Source: Actinokineospora bangkokensis (lineage in GTDB: Bacteria; Actinomycetota; Actinomycetes; Mycobacteriales; Pseudonocardiaceae). Taken from it: a stretch of DNA of 64,000 nucleotides. The notes under the pieces are model-generated. The model was not told the origin of the DNA, ran no database searches, and saw only the letters and a program-made list of their open reading frames with translations. Position numbers and translations under genes: made by a program. The DNA lies in assembly GCF_001940455.1 (NCBI RefSeq), contig NZ_MKQR01000006.1:94903-158902 (forward strand). The letters run 5' to 3'. Shown one piece after another: positions 51,003-57,737 of the stretch. Positions within the stretch are counted from its first letter, which is position 1. Every line of letters begins with the position of its first letter.

Positions 51003-51835
51003 CAGGCGACGGCGACCGAGGAGATGGTGGCGTCGTTGACCGGCTTGCCGTCGCCGGAGCCGGACTGGGTGCCCTTCGCCGCGATCTCGTCGATGACCTT
51101 GAGGCCGTCCTCGGAGATGGTGCCGAACACGGTGTAGTTCGGCGGCAGCTCGGCGGCGCCGTAGACCATGAAGAACTGGCTGCCGTTGGTGTTGGCGCCG
51201 GAGTTGGCCATCGCGAGCACGCCGCGGCCGTACTTGGCCTCGGGGAAGGTCTCGTCGTTGAACTTGTAGCCGGGGCCGCCCCCGCCGGTGCCGGTCGGGT
51301 CGCCGCACTGGAGCACCTGCAGGCTCGCGGAGGTGGTGAGGCGGTGGCAGGCGGTGCCGTCGAAGTACCCCTGCTTGGCCAGGCTGGTGAAGCTGTTCAC
51401 CGTGCACGGGGCCAGCGCGCGGTCGAGGGTGACCGGCACCTCCTTGTCCCCGAACTTGATCGTCGCGCCCTGGGTGCCCTCGGCGGGGATGTCCGCGGTG
51501 GGCGGGGCGGTGTTCGGCTTGGCCGGGGTGCCCTCGGCCGGGTAGGCGCAGGTGGCCTTGGCGGGCAGCGCGGTCGCCCGCTTCTGCGGGGCCAGCGTCG
51601 TCGTCGGCACGCCGGTCGGCGCGTCCGCGGCGGCGGTCGGCTCGGCCGCGGGGGTGCTGTCGTCCCCCGACCCGATGTTGACCAGCAGGTACACCACGCC
51701 CACGACGACGACCACGCCGACAACGGTGCTCACCACGCCGATCGTGCGGCGCTTGCGCGCTCGCGCGGCCCTGTTCGCCAGCTGGCGCTCCAGCTTGGCC
51801 TTGGCCGCTTTCCGGCGCTGATCGTTGCTCGGCAC
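51002..51835 (-). CDS. ppiB: membrane-anchored cyclophilin-type peptidyl-prolyl isomerase
   Basis: A 277-residue protein. A basic N-terminal tail (residues 1-30), one membrane helix (VVSTVVGVVVVVGVVYLLV), a Pro/Thr/Ala linker and a cyclophilin domain with SFTSLAKQGYFDGTACHRLT, LQVLQCGDPTGTGGGGPGYK and GSQFFMVYGAAELPPNYTVF. Position corresponds to mycobacterial PpiB (Rv2582). The GTG start has GGGAGGG 6 bases upstream. Divergent from the metallo-beta-lactamase-fold gene. Confidence 0.9.
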   Translation of the reverse strand: MPSNDQRRKAAKAKLERQLANRAARARKRRTIGVVSTVVGVVVVVGVVYLLVNIGSGDDSTPAAEPTAAADAPTGVPTTTLAPQKRATALPAKATCAYPAEGTPAKPNTAPPTADIPAEGTQGATIKFGDKEVPVTLDRALAPCTVNSFTSLAKQGYFDGTACHRLTTSASLQVLQCGDPTGTGGGGPGYKFNDETFPEAKYGRGVLAMANSGANTNGSQFFMVYGAAELPPNYTVFGTISEDGLKVIDEIAAKGTQSGSGDGKPVNDATISSVAVA

Positions 51836-51964
51836 CTGGCACCCTCCCTGACCACTCGCTTCCGGCAGTGGCGCAGTCTATGGGGCACCCCGGTAAGGAC
51901 AGTGTGGTGGGCCGGGCCGATAGGCTGGGAATCGGCTGTGAACCCCGTTCCGTGGAGGTCCCCC

Positions 51965-52672
51965 GTGCTCGTCGTCGGCTTCCCCACCGGGGCGTTCCAG
52001 GCGAACTGCTTCCTGGTCGCGCCCGAGCGCGGTGGTCCGTGCGTGATCGTCGACCCCGGGCAGGACGCCGAGGAGCCCATCGCCGCCGCCCTGCGCGAGC
52101 ACGACCTCACCCCGGTGGCCGCGCTGCTCACCCACGGCCACCTCGACCACGTCTTCTCCGTGGCGCCGGTGTGCGACGGCTCGGACATCCCGGCCTGGGT
52201 GCACCCGGACGACCGGTTCATGCTCAGCGACCCGGCCCGCGGCCTCAGCGCCCAGGCCGCGAGCTTCTTCGGCGGCCTGGAGCTGCGCGAGCCCAAGGAG
52301 GTCCGCGAGCTCACCGACGGCGCCGAGCTGGACCTGGCAGGCCTGCGGTTCACCGTCACCCACACCCCGGGGCACACCGAGGGGTCGGTGGTGTTCGGCC
52401 ACGACACCGCCGACGACGACCACCTGCTGTTCGCGGGCGACACCCTGTTCGCCGGGTCGATCGGCCGCACCGACCTGCCCGGTGGCGACATGGCGAAGAT
52501 GACCGCCTCGCTGCGCAGGCTGCTGGCCCTCGACGACGAGACGGTGGTGCTGCCCGGCCACGGCGGGGCCACCACCATCGGCCGCGAGCGCGCGAGCAAC
52601 CCGTTCCTCACCGGCGTGGTCGACCTGGGCGAGCCCAGTGCCGCGCACAAGGGCCGCGGGCGGGGCCTGTGA
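51965..52672 (+). CDS. metallo-beta-lactamase-fold hydrolase, glyoxalase II-like
   Basis: A 235-residue MBL protein at the Rv2581c position. The zinc site is HGHLDH (THGHLDHVFS), with further ligands in HTPGHTEGS, FAGDTLFAGSIGRTD and LPGHGGATT. It likely hydrolyses a thioester such as S-lactoylglutathione-like or mycothiol conjugates; substrate not shown. GTG start with GGAGG 6 bases upstream; TAGGCT at 51921-51926 is a possible -10 box. Its TGA overlaps the next ATG. Confidence 0.92.
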   Translation: MLVVGFPTGAFQANCFLVAPERGGPCVIVDPGQDAEEPIAAALREHDLTPVAALLTHGHLDHVFSVAPVCDGSDIPAWVHPDDRFMLSDPARGLSAQAASFFGGLELREPKEVRELTDGAELDLAGLRFTVTHTPGHTEGSVVFGHDTADDDHLLFAGDTLFAGSIGRTDLPGGDMAKMTASLRRLLALDDETVVLPGHGGATTIGRERASNPFLTGVVDLGEPSAAHKGRGRGL

Positions 52673-53310
52673 TGGCGGGCGCGCCGCCCGAGCGGGTCCC
52701 GCTGAGCCTGGTCGACGGCGCGGGCGGGCGGCGGCGCACGACCGCCGCCGTGCTGGTCGTGGTGGTGCTGGCCGCGGCCGTCGGCGGGGTCGTCGGGCTG
52801 ATCGGCGGGCGGGTGCCCGCGCTGGTCGCCGCCGCGGTCGTCGCCGTCCCGCTGGGGCTGCTGGCCTGGGGGTCGGCGCGGCGCCAGGTGTGGTTGGAGG
52901 GCTCGCAGGTCGTCGCCAGGACCTTCGGGAAGCGGCGGGTGGACCTGCGGACCGCCCGCGGGCTGGAACTGGTGGTCACCGACCTGCGCGGGACGCGCAC
53001 GGTGGGCCTGCTCGTCAGCGGGGACGACAAGCGCGCGGTGAACGTCTCGCTGGCCGTCTACTCCGGGACCGGGGGGCGCGAGCTGGGGATCCTGGTGCTG
53101 CGCAAGCTCGCCGACCTGCTGGCGGGCAGCGAGAACACCGCGGGGCTGGTGTTCTCGCAGCTGCTGGTGGCGCAGCTGCGGGCGGAGGCCAAGGGCGAGC
53201 CCGCGCCGGACCGGCCGCTGTACCGGTTGGCGTCGGTGGCGCCGGAGGGCCGGTTGGCGCAGCGGTTGAAGCCCGAGGCGATCACGCGGTTCGTGGCGTC
53301 GCTGGACTGA
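52672..53310 (+). CDS. two-helix membrane protein of unknown function
   Basis: A 212-residue protein. Two neighbouring membrane helices (VLVVVVLAAAVGGVVGLIGG and LVAAAVVAVPLGLLAWGSA) follow a short cytoplasmic stretch. A soluble domain with RRQVWLEGSQVVARTFGKRR resembles bacterial PH-like domains that follow a two-helix hairpin, but I cannot assign it firmly. ATG overlaps the hydrolase stop (TGATG). In mycobacteria hisS follows the hydrolase; here this gene takes its place and no hisS is seen in the window. Confidence 0.75.
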   Translation: MAGAPPERVPLSLVDGAGGRRRTTAAVLVVVVLAAAVGGVVGLIGGRVPALVAAAVVAVPLGLLAWGSARRQVWLEGSQVVARTFGKRRVDLRTARGLELVVTDLRGTRTVGLLVSGDDKRAVNVSLAVYSGTGGRELGILVLRKLADLLAGSENTAGLVFSQLLVAQLRAEAKGEPAPDRPLYRLASVAPEGRLAQRLKPEAITRFVASLD

Positions 53311-53347
53311 CGCCGGGCCGCCACGCCCACCGAGGGCTCCGCGCGGG

Positions 53348-54847
53348 TCAGCCCTGCTCCGGCTCGGCGTGGGTCGCCGCGGGCTCGCGGACCGCCACGA
53401 GCGCGGCCACGGCGGTGGTGACGGGCACGGCGGCGACCAGGCCGATGCTGCCGACGAGGGTGCGCACGATCTCCTGGGCGATCGATTGCGAGCCCAGGAT
53501 CGTGCCCAGGCCCACCCCCGAGATCGACGAGTACAGCAGGACGGGCAGCGCTGCCCCGGCGTACGCCATGACCAGGGTGTTCACCGCCGAGGACACGTGG
53601 TCGCGGCCGATGCGCAGACCCGCGGCGTAGAGCTGGCGCCAGGTCAGGGCCGGGTTCGCCGCCCGCAGCTCCCACACCGCGCTGGTCTGGGTGACCGTGA
53701 CGTCGTCGAGGACCCCCAGGGCGCCGATGACGATGCCCGCCAGCAGCAGCCCGCGCGCGTCGATGGCGTGGCCGAGCGAGCCCACGAGCGCGGAGGTGTC
53801 CTCGTCCAGGCCGGTGAGCTGGGCGGCGGCGGAGAAGACCGCGCTGAGCACGCCGATGAGGGCCAGGCTCACCATCGTCCCCAGGACGGCGGTGGAGGTG
53901 CGCGCGGAGAAGCCGTGGGTCAGGTAGAGCACCACGAACATGATCACCCCGGCGCCCACCACCGCCACCCACAGCGGGTTCTCCCCGCCGAGGATGGCCG
54001 GGAGCACGAACAGCAGCAGCACCGCGAAGCTCAGGCCCAGCGCCAGCAGCGCCTTGACGCCCTGGAAGCGGCCCAGCACCACCACCGCCGCGGCGAACAG
54101 GCCCGCGAGCACCCACAGCGGCAGCCCGCGCTGGAAGTCGACGACCTGGTAGGACTCGCCCGCCAGGGGGTCGCCGCCGGAGTAGGACATCACCACCTCG
54201 TCGCCCACGGCGAAGCGGGGCGTGGACGGTTCCAGCGGGACGGCGGTGCGCACGTCGCTGCCCGCGGCGACGCCGTCGGACATGGCCACGGTGAGCACGA
54301 GGCACTGGTTGCCGCCGGTGTCCGCCGCCCCGCACGGGCCGACCTGCGCCGCGGTCACCTCGCCGTCGACGGGTTGCTGGGCGGAGGCGTTCACGGCGGT
54401 GGGGGCGTCGCCCGCGTGGAAGAGCACCACCACGCCGACGACCGAGGCCAGGGCGAACGGCAGCAGCAGGAGCACCAGCAGCTTGCGCACCTTGTCCGAC
54501 ACCGGCTTCGCGGGCCCGTGGCCGTGGCCGTGGCCGGTGGGCAGCTCCGGTTCCGGGGCGCGCCTGCGCCCGCCCGGCGCCGCGGGCAGCTCACCGGAGG
54601 TCTTCTCCCGCGCGTCGTCGCGCCCGGTCACGGGCAGCTCGCCCGAGCTGTGCTGCGCCGGGGAGCGCCTGCGGGGTGGTACGGGCAGCTCACCCGAGCT
54701 GTGCCGGGGACGCCGGTCCTGGGTCTCGGGGCGCCGCAGCTCGCCGGAGTGCCGCTCCCGCCGCCCGCCCGGGGGCTGGGGGCGGCGCGGCTGGTCCGGC
54801 CCGATCCGCGGTATCGGCTGCGTGTCCCCGTCATCCACGGGGTACAT
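53348..54847 (-). CDS. YibE/F-family membrane protein with repeated SGEL tail
   Basis: A 499-residue protein. The first 125 residues are polar and Arg/Pro-rich, with four spaced copies of a HSSGELPV-like motif (RHSGELRR, HSSGELPVPP, HSSGELPVTG, KTSGELPA), then a GHGHGHG run. A membrane helix (about 127-148) leads to an exported beta domain and then seven or eight helices of the YibE/F type, with YLTHGFSARTSTAVLGTM and GALGVLDDVTVTQTSAVWEL as conserved parts. YibE/F proteins are presumed transporters with no proven substrate. Convergent with the preceding gene; starts at ATG 54847. Confidence 0.85.
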   Translation of the reverse strand: MYPVDDGDTQPIPRIGPDQPRRPQPPGGRRERHSGELRRPETQDRRPRHSSGELPVPPRRRSPAQHSSGELPVTGRDDAREKTSGELPAAPGGRRRAPEPELPTGHGHGHGPAKPVSDKVRKLLVLLLLPFALASVVGVVVLFHAGDAPTAVNASAQQPVDGEVTAAQVGPCGAADTGGNQCLVLTVAMSDGVAAGSDVRTAVPLEPSTPRFAVGDEVVMSYSGGDPLAGESYQVVDFQRGLPLWVLAGLFAAAVVVLGRFQGVKALLALGLSFAVLLLFVLPAILGGENPLWVAVVGAGVIMFVVLYLTHGFSARTSTAVLGTMVSLALIGVLSAVFSAAAQLTGLDEDTSALVGSLGHAIDARGLLLAGIVIGALGVLDDVTVTQTSAVWELRAANPALTWRQLYAAGLRIGRDHVSSAVNTLVMAYAGAALPVLLYSSISGVGLGTILGSQSIAQEIVRTLVGSIGLVAAVPVTTAVAALVAVREPAATHAEPEQG

Positions 54848-54853
54848 GGTGGC

Positions 54854-55897
54854 TCAGAGCGGGTCGGCGAAGGTGAACCGGGCGGTCGCGGCGGCCTCGC
54901 AGGCGCGCACGGCCACCCGCAGGCGGTGCTCGTGGCTGCCGGTGAGCAGCCGCCACGGCACCCCGCGCTCGCGCAGGCCGCGCACGAACCGGGCGGTCAT
55001 CCACGGGCGCAGGTGCTCGCCGTCGCGCCAGCCGTCCTGCTCGAACGGGACGGCCACGTGGTCGGTGAGCAGGTACAGCGCGGGGCGGCGCGCCCCCACG
55101 GCGGCGTCCACCTCCGGGTGGGTGGAGCCCAGGTAGCGCTCGCACCACACCGTCGCCGCCCACGGGTCGTTGTCGCAGACCAGCACGGGGTGCGCCGGGG
55201 CCGCGGCGTCCTCGTCGGCGCCCTGGCGCACGGCCACGTCGACGAAGTCGCCCACCGTCCACACCGGAGCCCCGGCGGCGTCCTTGCCGATCGTGTGCTC
55301 CCGGCCGTACTCGGGGACCGCCTCGGTGCCGTAGTGCGCGGCGAGGGCGTTCGCGAGGGTCGTGGTGCCGGAGGACTCCGCGCCGAGCACGACGACCCGC
55401 GTGGCCAGCCCGGCGCGGGTGGGCTCGGCCAGGTTCGCCCAGTTGCCCCGCACGTCGGCGCGCACGGCGGTGCCGGACACGGGGAAGGTGGTGCGGTCGG
55501 GGTCCACCGGCACGTGCGCGGCGCCGAGGCGGCGGGCCAGCTCGGCGCCGTAGTCCTCGCTGCTGAACACCGCGTCGACCGGGGGAGTGCCGGGGTCCTG
55601 CATGCCGCGGCGGGCGATCACCGACCGGCAGACACCGATGTGCAGGTCCCAGACGTCGCCGTCGTCGTAGTCGATGGGGTGGTCGTCGAGGTCGCCCAGC
55701 ACGCGCACACCGGGGTCGTCGCGGTGCTCGGCGGCCACCCACCGCACCCGCTCCCCGATGGTCAACGACTCCACCGAGGCGCCCAGCACGGCCACGGTGG
55801 TGCGCTCGGACCGCGCGGCGGCGGCCCGGATGAGGTGGTGGTGGCCCAGGTGCGGCGGGTAGAACTTGCCGAGCAGGAAGGCGTGGCGGAACCTCAC
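54854..55897 (-). CDS. nadR: NadR-like bifunctional nicotinamide nucleotide adenylyltransferase/ribosylnicotinamide kinase
   Basis: A 347-residue protein. The N-terminal half is a nucleotidyltransferase (FLLGKFYPPHLGHHHLIRAA has the HxGH motif; VPVSGTAVRAD resembles the SGTxxR motif with ISSTxxR role). The C-terminal half from about 170 is a P-loop kinase: VVVLGAESSGTTTLANALA with the loop GAESSGTT in place of GxxxxGKT, then VPEYGREH. Together they would phosphorylate nicotinamide riboside and adenylate it to NAD. GTG at 55897 overlaps the pnuC stop by 4 bases. Lys to Thr in the Walker A motif is worth noting; in E. coli NadR the loop is GGESSGKS. Confidence 0.85.
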   Translation of the reverse strand: MRFRHAFLLGKFYPPHLGHHHLIRAAAARSERTTVAVLGASVESLTIGERVRWVAAEHRDDPGVRVLGDLDDHPIDYDDGDVWDLHIGVCRSVIARRGMQDPGTPPVDAVFSSEDYGAELARRLGAAHVPVDPDRTTFPVSGTAVRADVRGNWANLAEPTRAGLATRVVVLGAESSGTTTLANALAAHYGTEAVPEYGREHTIGKDAAGAPVWTVGDFVDVAVRQGADEDAAAPAHPVLVCDNDPWAATVWCERYLGSTHPEVDAAVGARRPALYLLTDHVAVPFEQDGWRDGEHLRPWMTARFVRGLRERGVPWRLLTGSHEHRLRVAVRACEAAATARFTFADPL

Positions 55898-56523
55898 GCG
55901 GCCACCTCGGCGCGCAGCCGCGCCGACCAGGAGCGCAGGCCGAACACGCACAGCGCGAGGAAGCCGACGTAGAGGATCGCGGTGAGCCAGAGGTCCTTGT
56001 AGGCGTAGAGCGGGACGTAGATGACATCAGCGGTGATCCACAGCCACCAGCTCTCCACCTTCTTGCGCGCCTGCCCCCAGGTCGCCAGCAGCGACAGCAC
56101 GGTGGTGATCGCGTCCGGCAGGGGCACCGCGGAGTCCGTGCCGTGCTCGAGCACGAGGGTCAGCACGACCGTGCCCGCGACCCCGGCGGCCAGTAGCCCC
56201 CACCACTGCGGGCGGGTGACGCGGGAGACGGGCAGGTGCGTGCCCCGCTCCCCGCCGCGCAGCCACGCCCACCAGCCGTAGAGGGCCAGCGCCACGTAGA
56301 TGACCTGCAACCAGGCGTCGGCGTAGAGGCCCGCGGTGATGAAGAGGGCGAAGAACGCCACGTTGTTGGCGATGCCGATGGGCCAGTTCCACGCGTTCTG
56401 CCTGGCCACCAGGTACACGCACAGCGCGCCGGTGACGAACCCGATGACCTCCACCCACGACGTCGGCGCCCCGAAGGCGGTGAACGCCGTGGTCCGCAGC
56501 GCGTCCAGCAGCGAATCCAACAC
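55894..56523 (-). CDS. pnuC: PnuC-family nicotinamide riboside transporter
   Basis: A 209-residue membrane protein with seven helices. WVEVIGFVTGALCVYLVARQ, NAWNWPIGIANNVAFFALF, LYADAWLQVIYVALALYGWW and WWLWITADVIYVPLYAYKDL are the PnuC hallmarks (including the WxxW substrate region). It lets nicotinamide riboside in by facilitated diffusion, trapped by NadR phosphorylation. GTG start with GGGAGGC 4-5 bases upstream. First gene of a two-gene NAD salvage operon; divergent from a TetR gene. Confidence 0.93.
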   Translation of the reverse strand: MLDSLLDALRTTAFTAFGAPTSWVEVIGFVTGALCVYLVARQNAWNWPIGIANNVAFFALFITAGLYADAWLQVIYVALALYGWWAWLRGGERGTHLPVSRVTRPQWWGLLAAGVAGTVVLTLVLEHGTDSAVPLPDAITTVLSLLATWGQARKKVESWWLWITADVIYVPLYAYKDLWLTAILYVGFLALCVFGLRSWSARLRAEVAA

Positions 56524-56618
56524 CTGTGCCTCCCAGCCCCGTGCCCGCCCGCCGCCGGGAGCCTACGTGCCCCGCGCACCCCGGCGGCGCGGGCGCTTCC
56601 ACGCACTACCCTCACCGC

Positions 56619-57200
56619 ATGGGCAGGCCCCCGGCGCACACCCCCGACGACTTCATCGATGCCGCGATCCGCCTGCACGCGACCTCCGGGCCCCGGTCGG
56701 TGACGATGACGGCGGTCGCCGCCGAGGTCGGGGCCCGCAGCGGCTCGCTCTACCACCGCTTCCCGGACCGCCCGTCGCTGCTGGCCGCGACGTGGCTGCG
56801 CACCGAGCACCGCTTCCAGCGGGCCTTCCTCGCCCGCATCGACGCCGACCCCACCGCCGCGGGCATCGTCGACACCGCGGCGTGGACGGTGGACTGGTGC
56901 CGCGAGCACCACGGCGAGGCCGTCGTCCTGCACGCGGGCGTGCGCGCGTTCGACCCGCACACCTGGTCGGACGAGGCGCGCGCCCGGCGTCGCGAGCACG
57001 CCGCGACCCGGACCGCGGAGACCACCCGGGTCGTGCGCGCGTTGTGCGCGAGCACCGGGCGCTCCCGCGAGGAGGTGCTGCTGGCCCTGCTCGACCTGCC
57101 GATCGCCGTGGTGAGCAGGCACCTCAACGACGGCGCGGTGGTGCCCGCGGGCACCACCGCGCTCGTGCGGCGGGCGTGCGGGCTGGTGCTCAGCGGATAG
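56619..57200 (+). CDS. TetR-family transcriptional regulator
   Basis: A 193-residue TetR protein. Residues 8-55 hold the helix-turn-helix (DAAIRLHATSGPRSVTMTAV, AAEVGARSGSLYHRFPDRPS). The C-terminal ligand domain (60-190) contains a WCREHHGEAVVLHAG stretch. It may regulate itself and the divergent pnuC-nadR pair or the convergent thioesterase. No clear operator was seen in the 95-base gap. The 3' end overlaps the thioesterase gene by 11 bases. Confidence 0.9.
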   Translation: MGRPPAHTPDDFIDAAIRLHATSGPRSVTMTAVAAEVGARSGSLYHRFPDRPSLLAATWLRTEHRFQRAFLARIDADPTAAGIVDTAAWTVDWCREHHGEAVVLHAGVRAFDPHTWSDEARARRREHAATRTAETTRVVRALCASTGRSREEVLLALLDLPIAVVSRHLNDGAVVPAGTTALVRRACGLVLSG

Positions 57201-57615
57201 CCGCGATCGTCCCCTGTGCGACCGCGCACAACTCCACCGAGCCGTCCGCCCCGAACGCCCGCAGTTCCGCCGAGCACACCGCCTGCCTGCTGGAGGCGTG
57301 CAGCACCACCGCCCTGGCCCGCAGCACCCCGCCCCGGGCGGCGCGGACGAAGTTCACCGAGAACCCGGCCGTCACCACGCGCGGGCCGAGCACGCTGCCG
57401 CCCGCCATCGCCAGCGCGTTGTCCACCGCGTAGGCGAGCACGCCGCCGTGCACCGTGCCGTGCTGCTGCTTGTGCCGCTCGTCGACGTCGATCTCCAGTT
57501 CGGCCTCGCCGCGCACCAGGGCGGTGCACCGGGCGCCGACCTGGGCGTTGAACGGCTGGGTGGCCAGCACCGCGTTGGCGTCCTCGACCGTCAACCGGGT
57601 GGGCTCGCTGCTCAT
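57190..57615 (-). CDS. PaaI-type hotdog thioesterase
   Basis: A 141-residue hotdog-fold protein. QQHGTVHGGVLAYAVDNALA carries the HGG active-site turn with the acidic residue downstream (VDNAL), and VTAGFSVNFVRAARGGVLRA is the usual core strand pair. It should hydrolyse acyl- or aryl-CoA esters. The ATG has AGAGGAG 7 bases upstream. Divergent from the intein-split radical SAM gene. Confidence 0.88.
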   Translation of the reverse strand: MSSEPTRLTVEDANAVLATQPFNAQVGARCTALVRGEAELEIDVDERHKQQHGTVHGGVLAYAVDNALAMAGGSVLGPRVVTAGFSVNFVRAARGGVLRARAVVLHASSRQAVCSAELRAFGADGSVELCAVAQGTIAAIR

Positions 57616-57714
57616 CGGGCTCTCCTCTGCTGCGCTCAGTAATAGAGGATAGTCCCAAAAACCCCGGACGGGGTACCCGGTGCCGCGGACCTGGTGAGAT
57701 CCGTTGCGGATCAC

Positions 57715-57730
57715 TCGAACATGTGTTCGA
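57715..57730. promoter_or_regulatory. LexA (SOS) box of the radical SAM gene
   Basis: TCGAACATGTGTTCGA is a perfect 16-bp palindrome and an ideal LexA site. It ends 7 bases before the ATG at 57738, so LexA would sit over the start region. A further dyad, GATCCG-ttg-CGGATC (57698-57712), precedes it. Confidence 0.88.
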
Positions 57731-57737
57731 CTGTGGC

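Noticed and set aside
53369..55972. 867-codon plus-strand open frame
   Set aside because: Shadow of the YibE/F and NadR genes; low-complexity His/Gln/Val/Arg-rich product with no recognisable domain.
56524..56618. NAD-sensing riboswitch or NiaR-type site before pnuC
   Set aside because: The gap is short and shows no conserved fold or operator that I recognise.
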